Of a stretch of DNA of 64,000 nucleotides, positions 55,295 to 64,000 are shown one piece after another. Position 1 is the stretch's first letter, and each line of letters starts with the position of its first letter. The translations under genes and the position numbers were made by a program. Source of the DNA: Tricholoma matsutake. Its lineage: Eukaryota > Basidiomycota > Agaricomycetes > Agaricales > Tricholomataceae. The notes under the pieces are model-generated. The model was not told the origin of the DNA, did no database searches, and saw only the letters and a program-made list of their open reading frames with translations. Location of the stretch: positions 1,736,001-1,800,000 of the forward strand of contig AP026546.1 in the NCBI GenBank assembly GCA_026075535.2. The letters run 5' to 3'.

Positions 55295-56533
55295 TTTTTT
55301 TTTTTTTTTTTTGGATCAGAATTTATAACGCGGGGCTCGAACGCAGTCCGCGGAGCAGGGTACAAACTTGGGTACTACTTTATCTACGCATTCCCCTCGC
55401 CCATCTCCCACTCAGGTCCCCTTTTTAGCCACTTTAGGCGGGCAGTGCCACAGACGTTGGCCTCTCAGCCAGGAAAGGCAATAATCTGGAGGGGGCGCCC
55501 CCCCCTCCCGAAGTTAGCCATTAGATCGCCCCCTGGAGCAAACGGTCCCCCAGCCACATGTCCGACCGAGGCCAGACCAGGCGCAGCAGTGTTAATTCAC
55601 CGTAAATCCCCCCTTGCAGGAGGAATAACCGTTTGCGTTTTTCCAGCCAACGAGGATTGACCACCCCAGACGAATGAGGTGGACCATCACCATGTTGTGC
55701 ATGAGTGACAGTAACGAGGCGGGTGGTTGTTCACCTGGTTATTCACCATGACCGCCGTAAGTAGGGGGCCAAGGCCCCCCTCGAGCAAATGCACACATGT
55801 GCATGCACTCGATGACATCGTCCCCCCCGCAGTGGGGGGAAGGTATAGGGAGGCGCCACCATGTCGCCATCCCGATAATGGCCACCAGTTGGTACTTGGT
55901 GGCCGTGAGTGTAGAGGGGGATAGGCCCCTGTACTAGTTGCGGCGCTGCTGTCCACGAGGACCTCAAGGACGACGGCGCTGTGCTGGGGACGAGGGTTCC
56001 CCAGATTGAGGCTCTGACTGAGCAGTGTGCATCGCCGCGTAGGAAGCCCGGAAGGCTGCCGGAGACGTGAGATCGAGAGGTGTCGGAACGGCTGCTAGTT
56101 CCGCCGACATTGTCTCAGACAGTCGCCAAGTGGTCGTGAATAACTCCCAGGCCATTTGGCGCCAAGTGTTCCTCTCTGCAGGGGGAACGGCGGACGTACG
56201 GACGGTACCAACGAACATGGTCATCGCGTCGAGTTGGTGTAGCATGGCATGAGAGGTGGCTTCAATTTCCAACCTCTCATTCACAGATAGCGGCACTTCG
56301 TCCTCCACCAACTCAGGGATGGGGGGCAAAGGCGGTAACGGGGCAGGGGATGCCTCCGGATAGAAGAGCTCGGCCATGCCGAGCTCCTGTGTATACATGT
56401 CCTCGCGTTCGAGACTGCGAGTCCAACGTTTATGTGCAATATGGACGTCCTGTGCCCACAGCACATGGTCGATTGTTTGCCTTGAGCCTAGCTTAGGGCT
56501 GCTCTCGGCGTAATTGAGGGCCTCCTGCATCGA
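55295..56533 (-). mobile_element. Element X copy C (minus strand, 5'-truncated)
   Basis: The minus strand ends in an 18 A tail (plus-strand T run 55295-55312) preceded by the standard tail with CGTTCGAGCCCC. The trailer and most of the ORF are present. The 5' part is missing from within the ORF at codon MQEALNY (56530), a 5' truncation typical of target-primed reverse transcription. It abuts the 5' end of copy E head-to-head at 56533/56534. Confidence 0.8.
55934..56530 (-). pseudogene. Element X protein fragment, copy C
   Basis: Runs from MQEALNYAESSPKLGSRQ to the C-terminal QQRRN. A TGA at 55966-55964 interrupts the Arg-rich tail (QRRRP-stop-GPRGQQ) exactly where copies A and G have CGA. 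Otherwise the sequence is close to copy E. Lacks the N-terminal ~75 residues. Confidence 0.75.
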
Positions 56534-58757
56534 CGCTCCTTGACTTGTTACAACCACCATAAATAGTGGTAAACACCTCTGCTCAACGTTGCACGCGACG
56601 TCGACACTTCAATTTTTATCCGATTCTCGATCGGATTTCACCATCACGAACGCTCTCGGCGTCTCCAGGCCTGCCCTGATTTGCTAAGAGATCCGTCCAT
56701 CCGATCTCCGTGGATGCCCCGGTCATTGTTTTTTGACAATGGCTGCTATCTGTCTCGTTCTCCTGGGCTTCGAGGATCCTGACTAGGTGAGTGTTGTTTA
56801 TGAAAGAGTAGTCTGGGTCCCTCTGGGGGCTTAGAGTGGGTGTGGGATGCCTGCTTCAATGCTCGCCCAAGTCGACACACTCGTTTAGTTGGGGGAGGTC
56901 TGGCTTAGGGAGAAGGGACGTTATCACTGGATTGCTGGTTGTCTGGGAGGCTTCTAGCCTCCATGCTCTGTGAGTTTCTATTACTAGAGACATGCTACAC
57001 TGACTACCCGTTGGAATACACCATCGTTAAAAGGGGCCGGGCGATGGTGCCCCCTAGCGGCTAGGCCTACACCTCGGTGGCCGCTTCTCACCCACTATCC
57101 CTCTACCTCCGGTGCTCACTCCTCTGGGGTGTTATGACCCGGGTTCAATCTTCTCCCACCAGGCTACAGGATGTGCGGCCTGTTCCCCCCTCGGAGCGTT
57201 CGGAGGCAGTATCGGGTGGACCTGGAATAGAGATAAGGGATCACCCGTTATCGATGGCACGCTACATATTTCGATTTTTACCATCATCTACAAGCATTAA
57301 CTTCCTCTCAATGCCTAAACGGCGAACTAGAGACCAAACACCACGTTGGGGTCTACACAACCCCTCCCTGATTACGGGCGACATCTATGACGATGGCGTC
57401 CAAGACTACAACACCCGGTACGATCACGACGATCCGGGTGTAGCTACTGCCCTACAGGCAGTTAGAGATCTATGGGCTGGAGAAGACCTCTCCGACCCTG
57501 AGGATGACGAGGACTCTCTTGCTATGCAAGAGGCCCTCAATTACGCCGAGAGCAGCCCCAAGCTGGCCTCGAGGCAAACGATAGACCGTGTGCTGTGGGC
57601 GCAGGACGTCCATGTCGCACATAAACGATGGACTCGGAGTCTCGAACGCGAGGACATGTACACTCAGGAGCTCGGCATTGCTGAGCTCTTCTATCCGGAG
57701 GCATCCCCTGCCCCGTTACCGCCTTTGCCCCCCATCCCTGAGCTGGTGGAGGACGAAGTGCCATTATCTGTGAATGAGAGGCTGGAAATTGAAGCCACCT
57801 CTCATGCCATGCTACACCAACTCGACGCGATGACCATGTTCGTTGGTACCGTCTGTACATCCGCCGTTCCCCCTGCAGAGAGGAACGCATGGCGCCAAAT
57901 GGCCTGGGAGTTATTCACGACCACTTGGCGACTGTCTGAGACGATGTCGGCAGAACTAGCAGCTGTTCTGACACCTCTCGACCTCACGTCTCCGGCAGCC
58001 TTCCGGGCTTCCTACGCGGCGGTGCACACTGCTCAATCAGAGCCTCAATCTGGGGAACCCTCGTCCCCAGCACGGCGCCGTCGTCCTCCAGGTCCTCGTG
58101 GACAGCAGCGTCGCAACTAGTACAGGGGGCTATCCCCCTCTACGTTCACGGCCACCAAGTAACTGGTGGCCACTATCGGGATGGTGACATGGTGTCGCTT
58201 CCCTATACCTTCCCCCCACTGCGGGGGGGACGATGTCATCGAGTGCGTGCACATGGGTGCATTTGCTCGAGGGGGGTCTCGGCCCCCTACTTACGGCGGT
58301 CACGGTGAATAACCAGGTGAACAACCACCCGCCTTGTTACTGTCACTTGTGCACAACACGGTGATGGTCCACCTCATTCGTCTGGGGTGGTCAATCCTCG
58401 TTGGCTGGAAAAACGCAAACGGTTATTCCTCCCGCAAGGGGGGATTTACAGTGAATTAACACTGCTGCGCCTGGTCTGGCCTCGGTCGGACATGTGGCTG
58501 GGGGACCGTTTGCTCCAGGGGGCGATCTAATGGCTAACTTCGGGAGGGGGGGGCGCCCCCTCCAGATTATTGCCTTTCCTGGCTGAGAGGCCAACGTCTG
58601 TGGCACTGCCCACCTAAAGTGGCTAAAACGGGGACCTGAGTGGGAGATGGGCGAGGGGAACACGTAGATAAAGTAGTACCCAAGTTTGTACCTTGCTCCA
58701 CGGACTGCGTTCGAGCCCCGCGTTATAAATTCTGATCCAAAAAAAAAAAAAAAAAAT
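56534..58757 (+). mobile_element. Element X copy E (full length)
   Basis: 5' end CGCTCCTTGACTTG at 56534 and 19 A tail at 58739-58757. Same order as copy A. The poly(A) tail is followed at once by a LINE fragment beginning inside ORF1, and the 5' end meets inverted copy C. No target duplication is seen. Confidence 0.8.
57311..58120 (+). CDS. Element X protein, copy E (269 residues)
   Basis: Starts at the conserved MPKRR; an in-frame upstream extension to 57077 is leader read-through and is not shared by copies A and G. The domain order is the same as copy A, with the acidic stretch, Pro-rich linker, core WRQMAWELFTTTWRL and Arg-rich tail. Fully open. Differences from copy A include several Gln/Arg, Ile/Val and Asp/Asn changes scattered through the N-terminal half, with the core nearly fixed. 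Confidence 0.7.
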   Translation: MPKRRTRDQTPRWGLHNPSLITGDIYDDGVQDYNTRYDHDDPGVATALQAVRDLWAGEDLSDPEDDEDSLAMQEALNYAESSPKLASRQTIDRVLWAQDVHVAHKRWTRSLEREDMYTQELGIAELFYPEASPAPLPPLPPIPELVEDEVPLSVNERLEIEATSHAMLHQLDAMTMFVGTVCTSAVPPAERNAWRQMAWELFTTTWRLSETMSAELAAVLTPLDLTSPAAFRASYAAVHTAQSEPQSGEPSSPARRRRPPGPRGQQRRN

Positions 58758-60942
58758 GCCCGATCTGTGCAGGCCCACACCGCAAGGAGCACCATTGTGC
58801 CCTTGCAGGGTGTTGCAAGGGAAACGCTAAGGCGAACCCTCCAGTCCCAGCTACCCCAGAGGGGGCAGCTTGTCCTCACCCGGCTAGGTGCATAAACTGC
58901 CGGAAGAACCACGCATCCGACGATCGTCGATGCAATTTCTGGCGACATCGCTTTGACCGCGACTGGATCAAAGCTCGCTACGACGAAGTGAGTGCGAGAC
59001 GTGTCTCTCATTCTCCTCCCACTTACCATCCCGCAGGACGCGGTGGCCAAACGTAAATGAGGGATAGACTTAGATCTACACCGCAGTTACAAATATTTAG
59101 TCAAAATGTTAACCGCAATTGGGGGTACATGGACTCTTTACTGGCTGATTTCGTAGACGATTACGATTTGCTTTTCATCCAAGAGCCGCCTTGGTGCTTG
59201 ATAAGACACGCCCCTTCTGCCCACAACAGGGAAGGGGAGGAAGTTATCGGTGCACCAATGAGCCCAAACTGGGGAACGTTAGTGCGCCCCTCGGGTATTG
59301 ATTCCCCCCCACGCGTCGCTGTCTATTTCGCGAACAGCATCGCTAACTTAAGACCAGGTCTCAGACGAGATCTGATCGATGATCGTGACATCCTTCTGTT
59401 CTCATTGGGAATAGGGGAGGACGTCATGCTACTCGCTAACGTCTACTCGGATAGCCAACACTCTGCCATCACGCTCCTATTTGAGAACGTCATGACGATC
59501 CCACGCTTACACTTCATGTGCGGCGATTTCAACGTGAGACACGCATCCTGGGATCCCCAGGGGCCTGAGCACTCAATTCATGCTGACCACTTAGTGGAAA
59601 CAGCTACGGCATTAGGCCTGACTAGAGCCCTACCAGTAGTGGAGGGCCCTACCCACTTCCCCCCTCAGCAGGGCTTTCACCCCACGGTGATCGACCTGAT
59701 GTTTGTACCTACAGATCTTAGATTTGTACTGTACTGTGAGATTGTACCTGAAGCCAGGGGGACGTCTGACCACGCTCCCCTGACATTAGTGCTGCCTGGC
59801 CCGGGATCTCTGGTCCCGGTTACCAAGTGGTCCATCAAAAAAGGATCCAAGGAGGAAGCATCATATCGTGATGCTGTCTCCTCCGCTCTAAATCCGTGGC
59901 TAGATTGGCACGGAGATACATCGGCAGAAACTGATGACGTCGTTTCGGCGATATCAACAATTTTAAACAAGGCATGGGAAAACCATGCCAAGGAATCTCG
60001 TCTCGGCAAGTCGTCCAAAGGTTGGTGAACAGACGAATGCAGTGGCGCCCTAGACGCGTACAGAGCTTCCCGTGATGAGGAAGACTGGAAGCATTACAGG
60101 AAAGTCATGCGACACGCAAAGCGCAACTTCTTCGACGACCGTATCCAAGAAGTGGCTACGATGAACAGACGACCCTGGGATCTGATGTCCTGGACTCGTC
60201 AACGCAACCTTCCATCGTATGAGGCTATCTCCTATCGGGGAGAACCCTGCAACGATCTGGATTCTCTCTGGGCTGCCCTCGATGGGTCCTATAATGCTGC
60301 CTCAGATCGAGTAGTCGATCTGAGTATCCTTGATGGACTTGATCCGGTGCCTGAAAGGGCCTGGATACCGTTCTCCGTTACGGAAATGAAAGAAGCGCTA
60401 AATGCGTGTTCTTCCCATTCCGCTCCAGGTCCCGATCATGTTACGTGGTCACACCTAAAACACTGGTGTAGCAACCCAGAAGTGGCAGGGCTCATTACCC
60501 GCATTGCTGAGGCGTGCATCACCGCTGGCCACTGGCCAGCTCACTTTAAGGAATCCCTGTCGGTCATTATCCCGAAACCAGGGAAACCTAATTACTCTAC
60601 GCCTAAGTCATTCAGGCCCATCGTGCTCCTGAATACTTTGGGAAAGTTAGTCGAAAAGATGTTGTCTAGGCGACTTCAATTCGACGGGGTCGCACACGAG
60701 GCCTTCAAGCAAAACCAGTTCGGAGGTGTCGCCCAGCATTCCACTGAGGACGCAGGTATCTACCTTACCCACCTGGTTAGAGCAGGGTGGGCCAAAGGGC
60801 TCAAAACGAGTGTTGTCGCCTTCGACATTGCTCAGTTCTTTCCCTCCTTGAACCACCAGGTTCTGCTGGAGGTCATATCTCGGTCGGGGTTTCCTGCGCA
60901 AGTAGTAAACTTCTTCTGCTCATATCTAGTCGGTCATAAGAC
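58758..60942 (+). mobile_element. LINE fragment 2 (truncated at both ends)
   Basis: Matches the main LINE from about 47733 (ORF1 second zinc knuckle) to about 49917 (middle of the RT) with scattered, mostly silent or transition differences. It starts right after the poly(A) of copy E and stops where copy F begins (60945). Loss of the 3' end is not expected from target-primed reverse transcription, so a later rearrangement or insertion is needed. Confidence 0.8.
59057..60942 (+). pseudogene. LINE ORF2 fragment with premature stop
   Basis: Starts with ATG directly after the ORF1 TAA, as in the main copy. The endonuclease domain is intact to residue 324, where TGG (Trp) has become TGA (60026-60028). 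The frame then continues through the first RT motifs (IIPKPGKP, FDIAQFFPSL) to 60942. A dead copy of the same family. Confidence 0.8.
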
Positions 60943-60944
60943 AC

Positions 60945-61402
60945 CGCTCCTTGACTTGTTACAACCACCATAAATAGTGGTAAACACCTCTGCTCAACGT
61001 TGCATGCGACGTCGACACTTCAATTTTGGTCCGATTTTCGATCGGATTTTGCCATCACGAACGCTCTCAGCGTCTCCAGGCCTGCCCTGATTTGCTAAGA
61101 GATCCATCCATCCGATCTCCGGGGATGTCTCGGTCATTGTTTCCAACAGTGACTGCTATCTGTCTCGTTCCCCTTGGCTTCGAGGATCCTGGCTAGGTGA
61201 GTGATGTCTATGAAAGAGTAGTCTGGGTCCCTATGGGGGCTTAGAGCGGGTGTGGGATGCCTGCTTCAATGCTCGCCCAAGTAGAAGCGCTCGTTTAGCT
61301 GGGGGAGGTCTGGCTTAGGGGGAAGGACGTTCTTACTGGACTGCTGGCTGTCTGGGAGGCTCCCAGCCTCCATGCTCTGTGAGTTTCTATTACTAGAGAC
61401 AT
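60945..61402 (+). mobile_element. Element X copy F (5' leader fragment only)
   Basis: 458 bp matching the leader of copy A from its first base to the attactagagacat motif. It is then replaced by copy G after three filler bases. No ORF remains. Its 5' end interrupts the LINE 2 RT. Confidence 0.75.
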
Positions 61403-61405
61403 CAT

Positions 61406-63642
61406 CGCTCCTTGACTTGTTACAACCACCATAAACAGTGGTAAACACCTCTGCTCAAGGTTGCACGCGACGTCGACACTTCAAATTTTATCCGACTTTC
61501 GATCGGATTTCACCATCACGAACGCTCTCGGCGTCTCCAGGCCTGCCCTGAGTTGCTAAGAGATCCGTCCATCCGATCTCCGTGGATGCCCCGGTCATTG
61601 TTTTTGACAATGGCTGCTATCTGTCTCGTTCTCCTGGGCTTCGAGGATCCTGACTAGGTGAGTGTTGTTTATGAAAGAGTAGTCTGGGTCCCTCTGGGGG
61701 CTTAGAGTGGGTGTGGGATGCCTGCTTCAATGCTCGCCCAAGTCGACACACTCGTTTAGTTGGGGGAGGTCTGGCTTAGGGAGAAGGGACGTTATCACTG
61801 GATTGCTGGTTGTCTGGGAGGCTTCTAGCCTCCATGCTCTGTGAGTTTCTATTACTAGAGACATGCTACACTGACTACCTGTTGGAATACACCATCATTA
61901 AAAGGGGCCGGGCAATGGTGCCCCCTGGCGGCTAGGTCGTCACCTTGGTGGCCGCCACTCTCCACCAACTCTCTACCTCCGGTGCTCACTCTTCTAGGGT
62001 GTTATGACCCGGGTTCAATATTCTCCCACTAGGCAGCAGGATGTGCGGCTTGCTCGCCCCCTCGGAGCGTTCGGAGGCTGGATCGGGTGGACCCGGAATG
62101 TAGATAAGGGACCAGCCATTATCGATTCCACGCTGCGTATTTTGATTCTTACCATCATCTACTAGCACTAACACACACTCTCTCAATGCCCAAACGGCGA
62201 AGCAGAGTCCAACCACCACATCGGGGTCTACGCAACCCTGTTCTGATCACGGGCGACATCTTTGATGATGATGTCCAAGACTACGACACCCGGTTCGTGC
62301 AAGATGAATCGGAGGTAGCAGCTGCTTTCAGGGCAGCTAGAGATCTATGGGCCGGGGAAGACCTCTCCGACCCTAACGATGATGACGACGACGAGGATTC
62401 TCTTGCTATGCAGGAGGCCCTCAATTACGCTGAGAGCAGCCCTAAGCTAGCCTCGAGGCAAACGATCGACCGTGTGCTGTGGGTGCAGGACGTCCATATT
62501 GCACATAAACGTTGGACTCGCAGTCTCGAACGCGAGGACATGTATACACAGGAGCTCGGCATGGCCGAGCTCTTCTATCCGGAGGCATCCCCTGCCCCGT
62601 TACCGCCTTTGCCCCCCATCCCTGAGTTGGTGGAGGACGAAGTGCCGTTATCTGTGAATGAGAGGCTGGAAATCAAAGCCACCTCTCATGCCATGCTACA
62701 CCAACTCGACACGATGACCATGTTCATTGGTACCGTCTGTACATCCGCCATTCCCCCTGCAGAGAGGAATGCATGGCGCCAAATGGCCTGGGAGTTATTC
62801 ACGACCACCTGGCGACTGTCTGAGACGATGTCGGCGGAACTAGCAGCCGTTCCGACACCTCTCGATCTCATGTCTCCGGCAGCCTTCCGGGCTTCCTACG
62901 CGGCGATGCACACTGCTCAACCAGAGCCTCAATCTGGGGAACCCTCGTCCCCAGCACGGCGCCGTCGTCCTCGAGGTCCTCATGGACAGCAGCGCCGCAA
63001 CTAGTACAGGGGGCTATCCCCCTCTACGTTCACAGCCACCAAGTAACTGGTGGCCACTATCGGGATGGTGACATAGTGTCGCTTCCCTATACCTTCCCCC
63101 CACTGCGGGGGGGACGATGTCATCGAGTGCGTGCACATGGGTGCATTTGCTCGAGGGGGGTCTCGGCCCCCTACTTACGGCGGTCACGGTGAATAACCAG
63201 GTGAACAACCACCCGCCTTGTTACTGTCACTTGTGCACAACACGGTGATGGTCCACCTCATTCGTCTGGGGTGGTCAATCCTCGTTGGCTGGAAAAACGC
63301 AAACGGTTATTCCTCCCGCAAGGGGGGATTTACGGTGAATTAACACTGCTGCGCCTGGTCTGGCCTCGGTCGGACATGTGGCTGGGGGACCGTTTGCTCC
63401 AGGGGGCGATCTAATGGCTAACTTCGGGAGGGGGGGGGGCCCCCTCCAGATTATTGCCTTTCCTGGCTGAGAGGCCAACGTCTGTGGCACTGCCCGCCTA
63501 AAGTGGCTAAAACGGGGACCTGAGTGGGAGATGGGCGAGGGGAATGCATAGATAAAGTAGTACCCAAGTTTGTACCTTGCTTCGCGGACTGCGTTCGAGC
63601 CCCGCGTTATAAATTCTGATCCAAAAAAAAAAAAAAAAAAAA
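61406..63642 (+). mobile_element. Element X copy G (full length)
   Basis: 5' end CGCTCCTTGACTTG at 61406, 20 A tail at 63623-63642, same order as copies A and E. It abuts leader fragment F on the left and a minus-strand LINE ORF2 end on the right. The leader resembles copy E more than copy A. Confidence 0.8.
62186..63004 (+). CDS. Element X protein, copy G (272 residues)
   Basis: Conserved start MPKRRSRVQ. The N-terminal 60 residues differ most from copies A and E (for example RFVQDESEVAAAFRAARD) and the acidic run is lengthened (NDDDDDEDS), accounting for the extra three residues. The rest, from ALNYAESSPKL to the Arg-rich tail, is nearly the same. Fully open. Confidence 0.7.
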   Translation: MPKRRSRVQPPHRGLRNPVLITGDIFDDDVQDYDTRFVQDESEVAAAFRAARDLWAGEDLSDPNDDDDDEDSLAMQEALNYAESSPKLASRQTIDRVLWVQDVHIAHKRWTRSLEREDMYTQELGMAELFYPEASPAPLPPLPPIPELVEDEVPLSVNERLEIKATSHAMLHQLDTMTMFIGTVCTSAIPPAERNAWRQMAWELFTTTWRLSETMSAELAAVPTPLDLMSPAAFRASYAAMHTAQPEPQSGEPSSPARRRRPRGPHGQQRRN

Positions 63643-64000
63643 GGCACCAACATTGGTATTCCCCATCAAGGGATAAACGTTGACGATACTCCCCTATGGG
63701 AGCATGGCCAGTGATCATACGAGTCGAACGGGAAGTCAACGTAGTGTTGTTTCCCATTACTTTCAGCCAAGGCCCACCTTTGTGAGTCGAGGGTAGTACC
63801 GGTTTTCCACCTACTCCTTTGAGTTGGTAGAAGTGCCGTCCACGGTACGCCGGATCTGAGAACCGGGTGTGCCAATCCTTACACACGGCCTTTTCGACCT
63901 GGTTTCTAAGGTAATCTAGAGACGTCCGCGGGTGTCTGCCCACGGAGATCTTGGTAGATGTAGCTACATCATGAGCCATCTTATGTACGTTCCACTCGAA
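63643..64000 (-). pseudogene. LINE fragment 3: ORF2 C-terminal part
   Basis: The minus strand from the window edge encodes HKMAHDVATSTKISVGRHPR through HFYQLKGVGGKPVLPS to EYQCWC, matching the RNase H end and C-terminal region of the main ORF2 (about 51379-51733). A small indel near 63740 (NNTTLTS against NNTMTS) is present. Coding stops where the poly(A) of copy G abuts it. Continues beyond the window. Confidence 0.8.

Noticed and set aside
57077..57310. N-terminal extension of the copy E protein
   Set aside because: It begins with GTG in the leader, is not open in copies A and G, and MPKRR is the conserved start.

Overview
The window looks like a repeat-rich, gene-poor stretch of a basidiomycete (Agaricomycetes-like) nuclear genome. 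The evidence is short 50-60 bp introns, a Kyakuja-Dileera-Zisupton (KDZ) type transposase tail, a fungal Helitron N-terminal region, a chromodomain Ty3/gypsy pol, a Tad1-like LINE with RNase H, and several protein families I associate with mushroom-forming fungi. All family names come from reading motifs by eye; no database search was run. I saw no bacterial-type genes, rRNA or intact tRNA genes.

Layout, 1-42 kb: an AT-richer graveyard. A KDZ transposase tail (about 19-1110) is followed by satellites, hairpin arrays and fold-back repeats (3.3-6.7 kb), a tRNA-derived SINE (about 5.1 kb), a non-autonomous TA-flanked transposon inserted cleanly into a ~90 bp tandem repeat (6971-8527), a likely LTR carrying a MITE (8931-9644), a gypsy gag relic (13.45-15.2 kb), a ~47-50 bp minisatellite (15.4-15.8 kb) and an inverted-repeat-flanked satellite block (16.4-18.4 kb). 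Next come host-like but broken genes: a P-loop NTPase-like gene (19.6-22.3 kb, minus), an OTT_1508-like deaminase gene (25.0-27.4 kb, plus) and a conserved Agaricomycete protein of unknown function (30.5-32.4 kb). Then follow a dead Tc1/mariner-like element (35076-36415) sitting in a Helitron relic (36.4-38.4 kb), and a minus-strand gypsy relic with its 3' LTR (39954-42217).

Layout, 42.2-64 kb: an abrupt change to GC-richer, younger sequence made almost entirely of two poly(A)-tailed retroelement families. One is a Tad1-like LINE: a near-complete copy (about 46.0-52.4 kb) with ORF1 (zinc knuckles) and ORF2 (endonuclease, RT, RNase H) joined stop-to-start, plus two fragments. The other is a ~2.2 kb element with one ORF of about 270 residues that I do not recognise (here called element X). 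It has three full copies (42218-44439, 56534-58757, 61406-63642), a 5'-truncated minus copy, a diverged minus copy and a 5' fragment. Both families end in nearly the same ~40 nt tail followed by poly(A), so element X is best read as a non-autonomous partner that borrows the LINE machinery while keeping its own protein. This pair is the most interesting system in the window. Interstitial CCCTAA-like repeats at 54.3 and 54.9 kb hint at a subtelomeric past.

Across the window many in-frame stops are TGA where CGA (Arg) is the natural ancestral codon, which suggests CpG deamination or RIP-like decay of repeats.
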